A stretch of 64,000 nt of DNA, taken from positions 7,750,001 through 7,814,000 of the forward strand of contig NZ_CP030073.1 in the NCBI RefSeq assembly GCF_003261055.1. Reading direction: 5' to 3'. The position numbers and the translations under genes are program-made. Below the pieces are notes generated by a model that ran no database searches, was not told the DNA's origin, and worked only from the letters and a program-made list of their open reading frames with translations. Below are positions 52,189-60,913 of this stretch, one piece after another (positions within the stretch are counted from its first letter, which is position 1; each line of letters begins with the position of its first letter). Source of the stretch: Streptomyces cadmiisoli (lineage in GTDB: Bacteria > Actinomycetota > Actinomycetes > Streptomycetales > Streptomycetaceae).

Positions 52189-53214
52189 TTACCGGTGGGC
52201 GCCGTCGTACAGCTCGGGGCGCGGTGCCTGTTCGACACTCGTGCGGGCGCCGCTCTCCAGTGCCCGGACGCCGGCTTCTGCCACCACCGAGGCCGCGTAT
52301 CCGTCCCATGCGCCGGGGCCGGTGACCCGGCCCCGCCGCGTGGCGTCGACCCAGGCCTGGACCTCGCGGTCGTAGGCGTTCGCGAACCGTACGAGATAGT
52401 CCTGCGGGACCTCGGAGCGGGCGTCGCCGGCCGTCGTGACGACCATGGAGTGCTCCTCCCCGATCCGCGCGCCGCCCCGCTCGCACACGGCCTCGCAGCG
52501 CACCTGGTAACCGAAGCCGCAGTTGACGAACACCTCGACGTCGACGAGGGCGCCGCCGGAGGTCTCGAAGACCACGAACTGCGGGTCGACCAGTCCGGCG
52601 GGGGCGTGCGCGGAGGATCCGGGGCGCAGCACGGTCACGGCGGTCAGCTCCTGCCCGAGCAGCCAGCGCGCGGCGTCGATCTCGTGCGAGACCGAGCTGT
52701 TGATCAGCATCGCGCTGGTGAAGCCGGGCGGTGAGGAGACGTTGCGGTGGGTGCAGTGCAGCATCAGCGGGCGCCCCAACCGGTCGCCGTCCAGGAGGGA
52801 CTTCAGCCGCGCGTACTCGGTGTCGTAGCGCCGCATGAAGCCGGTCTGCGTCAGTCGCCGGCCGAGCCGCACCTCCGCCTCGACGACGCGCAGCGCACCC
52901 GCCGAGTCGGGCACCAGGGGCTTCTCGCAGAGCACCGGGAGCCCGCGGGCGAAGGCCGCCAGCAGGGCCTCCTCGTGGGCGGGGCCGGGGGAGGCGATCA
53001 GTACGGCGTTGACGCCGGGGGCCGCCAGCGCGGCCTCCGCTTCCGCGTGCACCGAGACGCCGTCGATCCCGGCCGTCGCCTCCTTCGCCCGCTCGGTGTC
53101 GGGATCGGCGACGGCGGCGACCCTGGCGCCGTTCACCACACGGTCGAGTCGCCGTATGTGGTCGGCTCCCATGTGTCCCGCGCCCAGTACCGCCACACCC
53201 AGCAGGTCACCCAC
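52189..53214 (-). CDS. Gfo/Idh/MocA-family oxidoreductase (inositol 2-dehydrogenase-like)
   Basis: A 341-aa NAD(P)-dependent enzyme: Rossmann domain with [17 protein letters not shown], the conserved Glu-Lys-Pro in [13 protein letters not shown] (catalytic Lys), then the alpha/beta C-domain with [15 protein letters not shown], which holds the conserved Asp/His pair. The sequence is closest in style to myo-inositol 2-dehydrogenases, but no inositol operon is nearby, so the sugar or polyol substrate is open. The GTG at 53214 is the start. It is read in the same direction as, and possibly with, the BaeRF gene upstream. Confidence 0.88.
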   Translation of the reverse strand: MGDLLGVAVLGAGHMGADHIRRLDRVVNGARVAAVADPDTERAKEATAGIDGVSVHAEAEAALAAPGVNAVLIASPGPAHEEALLAAFARGLPVLCEKPLVPDSAGALRVVEAEVRLGRRLTQTGFMRRYDTEYARLKSLLDGDRLGRPLMLHCTHRNVSSPPGFTSAMLINSSVSHEIDAARWLLGQELTAVTVLRPGSSAHAPAGLVDPQFVVFETSGGALVDVEVFVNCGFGYQVRCEAVCERGGARIGEEHSMVVTTAGDARSEVPQDYLVRFANAYDREVQAWVDATRRGRVTGPGAWDGYAASVVAEAGVRALESGARTSVEQAPRPELYDGAHR

Positions 53215-53295
53215 GTGCGCACTCCCTCGTCGCCGGCAGTCCCGGCGTAGCGTAGAGGGCCGGGCGCGGGGCGCCGGGAGCGGGGTGCGGGCGGC

Positions 53296-54390
53296 TCAGT
53301 AGCGCAACACGCCTGCGATCCCGTCGGCGTCGCCCAACGTGCCGTCGGGCACGAATCGCACGTCGGCGCCGGTCTCCAGGCACCGTTCGACGATCTCGTC
53401 CACGATGTCCTCGCGGGCGTCGAGGTCGTCGCCGGACGCGGGTACGAGGTGGTCGCCGTCGTCGCGCACGGTCACGCGGAAGTTCTCCTCGACGGCGAGC
53501 AGCCGCACCCGGGCCTCCCGGGCGTTCTGCCAGACCTCGTCGACCCCGGCCGCGAACTCCTTGCGCCCGCGGGCCGCGACGAGTTCCTTGGCCACGGCTT
53601 CGACGGTCCGCAGGGCCTCGTCGTCGAGCACGGGCCGTACCGCCTGCCACACGGCGTCCGGCGTCGCCTGCGCCAGACCGCCGTGCGGTACGTGCACGGC
53701 CTGTCTGGTCACGTCGCCGATCTCGTCCAGGCAGGACAGCGCCGCCTGCTCACCGGTCACGTACAGTGGCCGCGGACTCTCGCGCAGCATCGCGCCGATC
53801 GCCGTGTCCGCCTCGCGCAGGAAGTGACGGGTGTCCTCGTCCCGGAAGGTGCTCGGCATGTCGCCGATCCGCTCCACCCGCTCCGGGTCGAAGTTGTCGG
53901 CGGTCCTGATCAGCGGGAAGACGCCGGTGTGCTGCTCGGTGACGCGGTCCACGCCGCCGTTCCACAGCGTGACGCGGTCGGCGGACACCGACAGCACCCA
54001 GAACGGCCGCTCGGACACCTGCGCGGAGACCAGGTTGCGGGTGAGGAAGGTGTCCGAGAGCACCACCCGCTCGGGCACGGAACGGGCCAGCGACCACACC
54101 TGGTGCTCGCCGGGCGCCGCGAAGATCACCAGGCCGTCCTCGGTGTGCGTCAGATCGACCTCGCTGAGCGCCAGGTCGAGCTGCGCCTCGACATCGGTAC
54201 GCCGCTCCCGGGTCACCGCGGGATCGGCCTCCAGCTGCTTCTTGGCCTCGGCCACCACATTGCGCAGCCGGACCCGGTCCTGCGCGTTGTAGGGCTCCCG
54301 GCGGTGTGTCGGCGTCAGCACGGACACCGCGGGGTAGGGGCGCGGGCGGCGCAGCTCGGAGAGGGTCGTGGGACTGAGTGCGTGCTCCAT
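53296..54390 (-). CDS. BaeRF-domain (bacterial eRF1-like) protein
   Basis: A 364-aa protein with the architecture of the bacterial archaeo-eukaryotic release-factor-like BaeRF group: N-terminal YPAVSVLTPTHRREPYNAQD, a GLVIFAAPGEHQVWSL strand, FWVLSVSADRVTLWNGGVDRV, and a C-terminal domain with VDEIVERCLETGADVRFVPDG. These proteins are thought to act in ribosome rescue or hibernation, but no member is characterised well enough to name this one. The ATG at 54390 begins the conserved region; the longer open frame overlaps the peptidase gene on the same strand and was rejected. Confidence 0.78.
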   Translation of the reverse strand: MEHALSPTTLSELRRPRPYPAVSVLTPTHRREPYNAQDRVRLRNVVAEAKKQLEADPAVTRERRTDVEAQLDLALSEVDLTHTEDGLVIFAAPGEHQVWSLARSVPERVVLSDTFLTRNLVSAQVSERPFWVLSVSADRVTLWNGGVDRVTEQHTGVFPLIRTADNFDPERVERIGDMPSTFRDEDTRHFLREADTAIGAMLRESPRPLYVTGEQAALSCLDEIGDVTRQAVHVPHGGLAQATPDAVWQAVRPVLDDEALRTVEAVAKELVAARGRKEFAAGVDEVWQNAREARVRLLAVEENFRVTVRDDGDHLVPASGDDLDAREDIVDEIVERCLETGADVRFVPDGTLGDADGIAGVLRY

Positions 54391-54455
54391 GACAGAACCA
54401 TAGGGCCGATTTACGTATGGGGCATTTGGGGTGATCGCGACATGTCGTGGATCGT

Positions 54456-56060
54456 TCATCCGTCGTCCTCCGAACCGCAGGAACTGCCGCTCGGCGGCAG
54501 GGTCCCGTACAGGAGGAAGGCGTCGACCGTGCGGTGCACGCAGGTGGACGCCGCGTACCCGGTGTGTCCCTCGCCCTTGTTGTCGAGCACCACGGCCGAC
54601 GGCCCCAGCCGCTTCGCCGTCTGCGTGGTCCAGCGGTAGGGCGTCGCGGGGTCGCCACGTGTGCCGACCAGCAGCATCCCGGGTGTGTCGAGGTCCTTGA
54701 CCTCGTCGCGGATGTAGTCGGTGCCCTTGGGGCGCCCGTAGCACATGAGCACCTGGGCGAGCCGGTGCCGGCCGAAGATCGGGGAGGCCTCCTCGTAGGC
54801 GGCGCGCAGTCTGCCGAGGTTCCGGGTGATCTGCTCGGCCGTGGGGCGGTCGGGATCGTCCGCGCAGTTGATCGCCATGAGCGCCGCGGGGAGGTTGTCG
54901 AGCGGGACCTCCTCGTAGTCGACCAGCGTTCCGTCGCCGGTCCGTGTGGTCCTCGGCCGGGGCTCCCGATGGCCGGCGGGCGCCATGCCGCCGGTGGCGA
55001 AGGCCTCGATGTGCCGGGTGTCCCCCTCCTCGACCAGTGCGGCGAGGGCGCGCTCCAGCGTCGGCCAGTGGTCCTTGCTGTACAGCGCCTGACTGATCGC
55101 CGCCACCAGGTCCTGGCCGGTCAACTCCCCGCTGAAAGCCGTCGGTACGGGTGCCTCGTCCAGGGAGCGGACCAGCCGCTGGACCTCTTCCCGGGCGGCG
55201 CGCGTGTCCTGGCCGAGCGGGCAGGACGCGTGCCGTACGCACCAGCGGAGGAAGTCCTCCAGCGCGGCCTGCTGTCCCGCGGCGCCCGCGACACCCTGCT
55301 CGCTCAACGGCTCGGTCAGCGTGTCCACGCCGTCCAGTACCAACCGCCCCACCTTGTCGGGGAACTGGGCCGCGTACACCGCGCCGAGACGGGTTCCGTA
55401 GGAGAAACCCAGGTAGTTGAGCTTCTTGTCGCCGAGCGCCTCGCGTATGACGTCCAGGTCCCGTGAGGCGTTGACCGTGCCTATGTACGGCAGTACGGGC
55501 CCGGAGTTCTCGGCGCACGCGTCGGCGGCGGTGCGCACCTGCCGCAGGGCGGTCTGCGGATCGCGCAGCGTCTCGTCGGTCCCGCCCATGGCCGCGGCGT
55601 TCTGGAACAGGCCGTCACCGCAGCTGACGGGGGAGGACCGGCCGACGCCGCGCGGATCGAAGCTCACCACGTCGTAGTTGTCGGTGAGATCCATGAAGTC
55701 GTCGCCGCCGTGGGCGAGTTCCACGACGCCCGGCCCGCCCGGACCGCCGAAGTTCAGCACCACCGAGCCGCGCTTGTCACCGGTGGCCCGGTAGCGCGCC
55801 AGGGCCAGGTCCAGTGTTCCCTTGCCTGGACGCGCGTAGTCGAGGGGCACGGTGACCTTCCCGCACTGGAGATCCTCGGGGGCGTCCGCCTCCTTGCACG
55901 CCGTCCATCTGATCCGCTGGTCGTAGAACCGGGTCAGATCGGGCTCCGCGTCGCGTGCGGAGGCCGTCGTGGGCAACCCGGCGCCCACCAGCGCGAGACC
56001 GACCGCTCCGGTGAGCGCACAGCGCCGGGCCATGTGCCGCGGTGACAGCTTGGCCAGCAT
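54456..56060 (-). CDS. Secreted alpha/beta hydrolase, TAP-like tripeptidyl aminopeptidase family
   Basis: A 534-aa exported protease-like hydrolase. The signal peptide is CALTGAVGLALVGAGLPTTASA. The alpha/beta hydrolase domain has GGPGGPGVVEL (oxyanion strand) and NYLGFSYGTRLG (nucleophile Ser). A C-terminal TAP-like region (LLVGTRGDPATPYRWTTQTAKRL, then GEGHTGYAASTCV) carries the catalytic Asp and His. Relatives are the Streptomyces mycelium-associated tripeptidyl aminopeptidases that process secreted proteins. The ATG at 56060 follows GGAGGCATCG. Confidence 0.9.
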   Translation of the reverse strand: MLAKLSPRHMARRCALTGAVGLALVGAGLPTTASARDAEPDLTRFYDQRIRWTACKEADAPEDLQCGKVTVPLDYARPGKGTLDLALARYRATGDKRGSVVLNFGGPGGPGVVELAHGGDDFMDLTDNYDVVSFDPRGVGRSSPVSCGDGLFQNAAAMGGTDETLRDPQTALRQVRTAADACAENSGPVLPYIGTVNASRDLDVIREALGDKKLNYLGFSYGTRLGAVYAAQFPDKVGRLVLDGVDTLTEPLSEQGVAGAAGQQAALEDFLRWCVRHASCPLGQDTRAAREEVQRLVRSLDEAPVPTAFSGELTGQDLVAAISQALYSKDHWPTLERALAALVEEGDTRHIEAFATGGMAPAGHREPRPRTTRTGDGTLVDYEEVPLDNLPAALMAINCADDPDRPTAEQITRNLGRLRAAYEEASPIFGRHRLAQVLMCYGRPKGTDYIRDEVKDLDTPGMLLVGTRGDPATPYRWTTQTAKRLGPSAVVLDNKGEGHTGYAASTCVHRTVDAFLLYGTLPPSGSSCGSEDDG

Positions 56061-56362
56061 CGATGCCTCCAGGGGCGCCCCGCTGCGCACCGCAGGACGG
56101 CGCCCTCGATCACGATAAGCGGGCACCGCAGGGCACGCCTCCCGGCGAGCGCGACGGGTCGCCGAGCCCTACTCTTCCGCCGTCGCGCCCGCAGCCGGAG
56201 CGATCCGTAGCGATACGGCGGGTTCGGACGGTTTTACTGCCAGTTCGACATCTGTGTCGCTCGATGGGGTGAAAGGCGGATAAGCCATAACTCGGATGGT
56301 TCACCTGCGTTTTATCCGGTGCGGGTGAGTGCCCGCGACCATGTCTGGAAGGCAGTGAACCT
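56061..56362. other. Intergenic region upstream of the chaplin gene
   Basis: A 302-base divergent gap with no gene. It is less GC-rich near 56280-56320, where CGGATAA (56277-56283) and TTATCCG (56312-56318) could pair across a 28-nt loop in the chaplin mRNA leader. The chaplin promoter should lie here; I could not identify a convincing developmental sigma-factor box. GAAGGCAG near 56350 is a possible ribosome site. Confidence 0.4.
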
Positions 56363-57034
56363 ATGAGACGGGTTACCCGGAACAGTGTGATCGGCTTTGT
56401 CGCCGCCTCGGGCGCGATGGCTGTGACGCTGCCGGCGCACGCCGCGTTCGCGGCCGGCGGGGGCTCCTCGGCGGACGGCGCCGCGGCCGGCTCTCCCGGT
56501 CTGATCTCCGGCAACACGATCCAGCTCCCGGTGAACGTACCGGTGAACGCGTGCGGGAACACCGTGAACGTGGTGGGCCTGTTCAACCCCACGGCGGGCA
56601 ACCGGTGCGCCAACGAGGGCGGCGCGACCGTCCAGGGCACCGCGCCCGCGGGTGGGACGAGCGGCGGGTCGAGCGCGACGGGCAGCGAGTCGAACTCGCC
56701 GGGAGTGCTCTCCGGCAACGGTGTGCAGCTCCCGGTCGACCTCCCGGTCAATGTCACCGGGAACAGCGTGAACGTCGTCGGTGTCGGCAACGGCACCTCG
56801 GGAAACGAGTCCGTCAACACGCCGGGCGACCCCGTGCAGCCGGCGCCGCGGCCGGCGCCCTCCACGCCGCCCGAGGCGCTGCCGGAGCCGAGGCCGGCCC
56901 CGTACGCCCCGCAGCCCACCGCGCTGGCCGAGACGGGCGCGGACGCCGTCCTGCCCGCCGCCGCGGGTGCCGCGGCACTGCTTCTGGGCGGTGCGATGCT
57001 GTACCGGCGCTCCCGCGCACAAGGGGGGCACTGA
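56363..57034 (+). CDS. Long chaplin with two chaplin domains and a sortase signal
   Basis: A 223-aa surface protein: signal peptide (MRRVTRNSVIGFVAASGAMA), a first chaplin domain (about 43-85) with SPGLISGNTIQLPVNVPVNACGN and a Cys pair (ACGN...RCAN), and a second (about 112-155) SPGVLSGNGVQLPVDLPVN whose Cys positions are Thr/Glu-Ser. A Pro-rich linker and a cell-wall sorting signal (LAETG, hydrophobic helix, RRSRAQGG tail) follow. Long chaplins are anchored by class E sortases and nucleate the hydrophobic amyloid layer of aerial hyphae and spores. The lack of Cys in the second domain is unusual. Confidence 0.9.
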   Translation: MRRVTRNSVIGFVAASGAMAVTLPAHAAFAAGGGSSADGAAAGSPGLISGNTIQLPVNVPVNACGNTVNVVGLFNPTAGNRCANEGGATVQGTAPAGGTSGGSSATGSESNSPGVLSGNGVQLPVDLPVNVTGNSVNVVGVGNGTSGNESVNTPGDPVQPAPRPAPSTPPEALPEPRPAPYAPQPTALAETGADAVLPAAAGAAALLLGGAMLYRRSRAQGGH

Positions 57035-57056
57035 CCAGGGCGCTCTCGCCCCTGCT

Positions 57057-57103
57057 CCCGGTCCGTGAGCCACGGACGACGCACCACCGGCTCACGGACC
57101 GGG
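57057..57103. terminator. Strong bidirectional terminator hairpin
   Basis: A perfect 15-bp stem, CCCGGTCCGTGAGCC / GGCTCACGGACCGGG, with a 17-nt loop lies in the 73-bp gap between the convergent chaplin and deaminase genes. Confidence 0.75.
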
Positions 57104-57107
57104 GCGG

Positions 57108-57587
57108 TCATCGGCGCTGATGGAACCGCCGGTGCAGTGCGTGTACCTGATCGGCCAGTTCCGGTACCGGTCCGTCCACCGGCACCCCGGGCGCGATCTC
57201 GTTCACGGGCAGTGTGCGCACCGGAGGCGCCGGCACACCCAGCTCGCCGAGCCAGGAGGCGAGCTGCCCGCAGGACGCCACGTACACGATGCGCCCGAGG
57301 CCGACCCAGGCGTGGGCGGCGGCGCACATCGGGCAGTGCTCGCCGGAGGTGTACACCGTCGCCGCCGTACGCTCCCGCGGTGTCAGGTGCGCCGCGGCCC
57401 AGCGCGCCAGCTCGAACTCCGGGTGGCGGGTGCGGTCACCCGAGGCCACCCGGTTCCGGTCCTCGGCGAGCACCTCGCCGTCCGCGCCGACCAGTACCGA
57501 CCCGAACGGCTCGTCCCCGGCGTCCAGTGCCGCCGCCGCAAGCTCCACGCAGCGGCGCAGATACGGCAGATCGTCGTCCTGCACCAT
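57108..57587 (-). CDS. Nucleoside/guanine deaminase (cytidine-deaminase fold)
   Basis: A 159-aa zinc deaminase. The His-Pro-Glu of TRHPEFELARW (zinc His and proton-shuttle Glu) and the Cys pair in GEHCPMCAAAHA (zinc Cys) are the complete CDA metal site. LGRIVYVASCGQL matches the strand after it. The HPE form and the sequence around it fit guanine/nucleoside deaminases rather than tRNA adenosine deaminase TadA. It converges on the chaplin gene. Confidence 0.88.
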   Translation of the reverse strand: MVQDDDLPYLRRCVELAAAALDAGDEPFGSVLVGADGEVLAEDRNRVASGDRTRHPEFELARWAAAHLTPRERTAATVYTSGEHCPMCAAAHAWVGLGRIVYVASCGQLASWLGELGVPAPPVRTLPVNEIAPGVPVDGPVPELADQVHALHRRFHQRR

Positions 57588-57689
57588 GAGGCACGGTCCT
57601 CCTCCATCCGTGCGGCCATGATGCCCGGGTGGATCGCGGGACGCAGCCCATGTGCGTCGCCCCGGTCCGACGACCCGACCGCCCCCCGG

Positions 57690-57950
57690 TCAACGGCGCT
57701 TGGCCCGGTCCAGTGCGGCGACGCCCAGTGCCGCGAGAGCGATCTGTATGAGCCACTCGACCCAGTCGACGCCCCTGGTGTCGGACACGTCGAGCCCGGC
57801 GGCGATCGCGGTGCCGACGAGTGCGGCGGCGATCCCGACGAGGATCGTCCACAGAATGCCGATGCGCTGACGGCCCGGAACGACCAGCCGGCCCAGTACA
57901 CCGATGATGATGCCGATGACGATGGCACTGATGATGCCCGAGATCTCCAT
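57690..57950 (-). CDS. GlsB/YeaQ/YmgE-family small membrane protein
   Basis: An 86-aa, three-helix membrane protein: ISGIISAIVIGIIIGVLGRLVVP, then GILWTILVGIAAALVGTAIAAGL, then LIQIALAALGVAAL, ending in a short basic tail. Transglycosylase-associated/GlsB proteins are small stress-response membrane proteins of unknown mechanism. The ATG at 57950 follows GGGGTGGAG. It diverges from the ArsR-SRPBCC gene, with a candidate operator between them. Confidence 0.88.
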   Translation of the reverse strand: MEISGIISAIVIGIIIGVLGRLVVPGRQRIGILWTILVGIAAALVGTAIAAGLDVSDTRGVDWVEWLIQIALAALGVAALDRAKRR

Positions 57951-58023
57951 CTCCACCCCTCTTTGTCGGGACCCCCGCTGCTCTCCTTGTGCCCACCGGC
58001 GGCGAAGACAGTCCGCGCTTGAC

Positions 58024-58043
58024 ATGCAGGTATTTCCCTGCAT
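58024..58043. promoter_or_regulatory. Candidate ArsR-family operator
   Basis: ATGCAGG-TATTTC-CCTGCAT is a perfect 7-bp-arm inverted repeat. It is centred 45 bp upstream of the ArsR-SRPBCC start and lies in the divergent promoter region with the GlsB-type gene. It probably serves for autoregulation. Confidence 0.6.
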
Positions 58044-58077
58044 AACGTCGAGTGTGCGATCAGAGGACGACTCAGGG

Positions 58078-58845
58078 ATGGACCAGGTCTTCAAGGCACT
58101 CGCCGACGAGACCCGCAGAAGGCTGCTGGACCGGCTGCACGAGCACAACGGGCAGACGCTCGGCGAGCTGTGCGAACGCATCGACATGACACGTCAGTCG
58201 GTGACGCAGCATCTGGCCCTCCTGGAGGCGGCCAACCTGGTCAGCACGGTGCGGCGGGGGCGGGAGAAGCTGCACTACCTCAACCCGGTCCCGCTCCACG
58301 AGATGCAGGAGCGGTGGATCGACAAGTTCGAGCGCCCGCGCCTGAGCGCGCTCGGCGCCGTGAAGCGACGAGCCGAGGAAGCCATGACCGACAAGCCCAC
58401 GTTCGTGTACGTCACGTACATCGCCGGCACGCCCGAGAAGGTGTGGGACGCCCTCACCGATGCCGACCTGACCGCCGCCTACTGGGGCCACAGCAATGTG
58501 TCCGACTGGCGCCCGGGATCACGCTGGGAGCACGTCCGCACGGACGGATCCGGCATCGCCGACGTGGTGGGCACCGTCACCGAGAGCGACCGCCCCACCC
58601 GGCTGGTGACGACCTGGGCGGCGCCCGAGGACGAGGCGGACGCCGCCAGGCACTCGCGGGTCACCTTCGACATCCAGCCGCACGGCGACATCGTCCGGCT
58701 CACCGTCACCCACGAGGATCTCGCCGACGAGGACGAGCGGTCCGATGCGGCCTCCGGCTGGGCCGCCGTGCTGTCCAACCTCAAGTCCCTCCTGGAGACC
58801 GGCAGCCCGCTGCCCGAGGAGCCGTGGTCGGTGCCGAACCGCTGA
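58078..58845 (+). CDS. ArsR-type HTH regulator fused to an SRPBCC (AHSA1-like) domain
   Basis: A 255-aa fusion: a winged helix (1-95: MDQVFKALADETRRRLLDRL, MTRQSVTQHLALLEAANLV, RRGREKLHYLNP) followed by an activator-of-Hsp90-like SRPBCC domain (about 108-250: FVYVTYIAGTPEKVWDALTD, AAYWGHSNVSDWRPGSRWEH). ArsR-type metal Cys are absent, so the ligand is probably an organic molecule bound in the SRPBCC cavity. The ATG at 58078 follows CTCAGGG. It is likely to regulate itself, and perhaps the divergent GlsB-type gene, through the palindrome at 58024. Confidence 0.9.
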   Translation: MDQVFKALADETRRRLLDRLHEHNGQTLGELCERIDMTRQSVTQHLALLEAANLVSTVRRGREKLHYLNPVPLHEMQERWIDKFERPRLSALGAVKRRAEEAMTDKPTFVYVTYIAGTPEKVWDALTDADLTAAYWGHSNVSDWRPGSRWEHVRTDGSGIADVVGTVTESDRPTRLVTTWAAPEDEADAARHSRVTFDIQPHGDIVRLTVTHEDLADEDERSDAASGWAAVLSNLKSLLETGSPLPEEPWSVPNR

Positions 58846-58877
58846 GCACGCCGGCGGTCGAACCGCTGAGCACGCGG

Positions 58878-58910
58878 ACGGCCGGCCCGCGGGACCCGCG
58901 GACCGGCCGT
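58878..58910. terminator. Terminator hairpin between convergent genes
   Basis: ACGGCCGG (58878-58885) pairs with CCGGCCGT (58903-58910), and after one mismatch CCGCGG pairs with CCGCGG in the inner stem. It is followed by TTTCC. It lies between the ArsR-SRPBCC and SPW-protein gene ends. Confidence 0.6.
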
Positions 58911-58961
58911 TTCCCCGCTTCTTCCCCCGTTCCCCTTTCGCTTTTCCCTTCCCGGCGTCTC

Positions 58962-59402
58962 CTAGCGCTTCGGGACGCTCTTCGCCGCCGTACCGGCGCA
59001 CACGAGTCCCAGGATCAGGGCGAGGGCGCCGATGACGATGTTGTTCCACACGACGCCGGCGTCCGGGTTCCGTCCGACGACCCAGGGCGAGATGATCATC
59101 CAGACGCCCAGTGCGCACATGGCCCAGCTGAGGCCGTACATGCGTTCCGGGGCCCTGGTGAACCCGAGGGCCAGCAGGCCGATCGCGATGCCGACGATCA
59201 GGTTGTGGGGCACGAGGGCGGGCTGACTGGTCGTGTAATGGACGACCCACGGTGATACGGCGCAGTACAGACCGAGCAGGAACACCGGTCCGTCCACGAG
59301 CGCCACATCACGGCCGCCGAGCACACGGTCGTAGCGAGCCCGCATTTCGGATGCATCAGGATGGCTGGTTATGTCACCTCTGGTGGGCGAGACGTTGGCC
59401 AT
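58962..59402 (-). CDS. SPW-repeat membrane protein
   Basis: A 146-aa membrane protein with four hydrophobic helices and two SPW motifs, in LLGLYCAVSPWVVHY and VWMIISPWVVGRNP, which define the actinobacterial SPW repeat family. The N-terminus (about 40 residues, MANVSPTRGDITSHPDASEM) is cytoplasmic. Function is unknown. The ATG at 59402 follows AAGGAG. Confidence 0.88.
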   Translation of the reverse strand: MANVSPTRGDITSHPDASEMRARYDRVLGGRDVALVDGPVFLLGLYCAVSPWVVHYTTSQPALVPHNLIVGIAIGLLALGFTRAPERMYGLSWAMCALGVWMIISPWVVGRNPDAGVVWNNIVIGALALILGLVCAGTAAKSVPKR

Positions 59403-59667
59403 GGTCGATCTCCTTCTTGCTGTGCTGGCCTGACCGCGTCTGGTGCGGTGTGCGGTGAGCGCCGCGCACGTCCATTTTGCACTTATTTCTCCCTTATGTG
59501 TAGTGGTCGGATCGCCGTACGGCGGCGGCTTCACGGACGGTCGGCGCCCGGTCGCGTGGAGTTCGCCCCTTCCCTCACATGAGCGCGGCGATCCAGGGCA
59601 GACGGGTCCCAAGAGAGCGGTCCCTGCGAGGACTTGTCGACGAATCGACCGGGAGGTGCCTGCCGCT

Positions 59668-59835
59668 ATGGGAGCGAAGGTGTTGGAGCGGTTTCCGGCC
59701 GGGGCTCCGCGGGGCTCGTGGCCGGCCGAGGAGTACGCCGCGACGCTGCGCGCCGAGGGTGAGCCCGCGACGGTCGTGATGGATCTGAAGTCGGACGCGT
59801 TCCTCGTGGTGGTGCCGCTCGGCGAGGAGGAGTGA
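59668..59835 (+). CDS. Small hypothetical protein
   Basis: A 55-residue frame beginning MGAKVLERFPAGAPRGSWPA and ending FLVVVPLGEEE. A ribosome site (GGGAGG) lies about 12 bp upstream of the ATG, and codon third positions are G/C-biased as in real genes. A predicted strand-helix-strand fold is possible. I do not recognise the family; it could be a non-coding open frame. Confidence 0.5.
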   Translation: MGAKVLERFPAGAPRGSWPAEEYAATLRAEGEPATVVMDLKSDAFLVVVPLGEEE

Positions 59836-59869
59836 CCCCCCGCCCCGGGGCCGGTGCGCAACCCTGGCC

Positions 59870-60913
59870 CTAGGCGAGCGAGGCGAGGTGGGCCCTGCGT
59901 ACGTCGTCCGTCTGGCCCTGGACGAGCAGGAACATCCCCTCGCGGGCGAGCCGTTGGGCCCGGCTGCCGAGATCCATGGAACGGCCCCCGCCCGCGACGA
60001 CCGCCGCGGCCGTGGCCGCGCGCAGCACGTCGTAGGCCCGGGTCTTGAGCGCCAGGCGCTCCTCGATGTGCTCGTGCGGGACCGGGTGGTCGGCGAGGGC
60101 GTACGCCCCGCGGCGGACCTCGTCCAGGCGGACGCGCAGCGCCTCCGCGGTCTCCCGCCCGTCCCGGGACCCGGCGACCACGTCGAGCGCCGCGTCCGCC
60201 ACCCCGAAGACCGCCGGTGACGCGTTGGTGTTCTTGGGCCTGTCCAACCGCGCGAAGTCCTTCCGCGGGAGGCGCAGCACAACGGCTTCCTCCGGGAGCC
60301 ACAGCCCGTCGAGGGCGAGGGACACCGTGCGCGCCGCGGTCAGCGCCGCGAGCCGCAGGGGCGGCGACGGGCGCAGCCCGGGCTGTTCACGCGCCTCGGC
60401 GCAGACGAACACCACCTCGTCCTCGTCGGTCACGCCCGCCAGCACCATCACGTCGTTCAGACCCCAGCCGGTGTACCAGGACACCGTGCCGTCGAACCGC
60501 CAGCCGCCGCGGTCCGGAACGGCCCGGACCGGCACCCGGGGGAAGGCGCGCAGATGGGTGTAGGCGATACCGGCGAGGAGTTCCCCGGTGGCCAGCGGGC
60601 GCAACAGGCGGTCCCGCACCGGCAGTTCGCTCTCGGTGAGCAGTTTCACCGGCCGGTGGTGCTGCGTCTGCACGAACCAGGTCGAGCAGCACGCCCCCGC
60701 CAGGATCTCCTCCGTCTCGCGGAACACCGCCACCGGCGCGGCCGAACCCCCGTACTCCACGGGCGCGCCCAGTCCGAGCAGTCCCGACCGCTTGACCGCC
60801 TCCACATGGCTCCCGGGCACCCCCTCCTGGTCCACCTGCTCGGCGTGCGGCACGAGGAGGTCGTCCGCCAGGCGCCGGGCGCGGGCGACGAGCGCGTCTG
60901 CTGCGAGGGTCAT
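59870..60913 (-). CDS. Acyl-CoA dehydrogenase-like flavoprotein
   Basis: A 347-aa member of the acyl-CoA dehydrogenase superfamily. N-terminal helical domain (ADALVARARRLADDLLVPHAEQ), a middle domain with CSTWFVQTQHHRPVKLL and AGIAYTHLRAFPRVPVRAVP, and a C-terminal helical domain with RRGAYALADHPV and VVAGGGRSMDLGSRAQRLAREG. The usual catalytic Glu and the FAD-binding SEPxAGS motif are not evident, so it may be a flavin-dependent monooxygenase or a non-canonical dehydrogenase. The ATG at 60913 starts the fold; no partner gene is adjacent. Confidence 0.78.
   Translation of the reverse strand: MTLAADALVARARRLADDLLVPHAEQVDQEGVPGSHVEAVKRSGLLGLGAPVEYGGSAAPVAVFRETEEILAGACCSTWFVQTQHHRPVKLLTESELPVRDRLLRPLATGELLAGIAYTHLRAFPRVPVRAVPDRGGWRFDGTVSWYTGWGLNDVMVLAGVTDEDEVVFVCAEAREQPGLRPSPPLRLAALTAARTVSLALDGLWLPEEAVVLRLPRKDFARLDRPKNTNASPAVFGVADAALDVVAGSRDGRETAEALRVRLDEVRRGAYALADHPVPHEHIEERLALKTRAYDVLRAATAAAVVAGGGRSMDLGSRAQRLAREGMFLLVQGQTDDVRRAHLASLA

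Noticed and set aside
51971..52375. A 134-codon plus-strand frame upstream of the PP2C gene
   Set aside because: It runs antisense into the Gfo/Idh oxidoreductase gene and has no ribosome site or family features.
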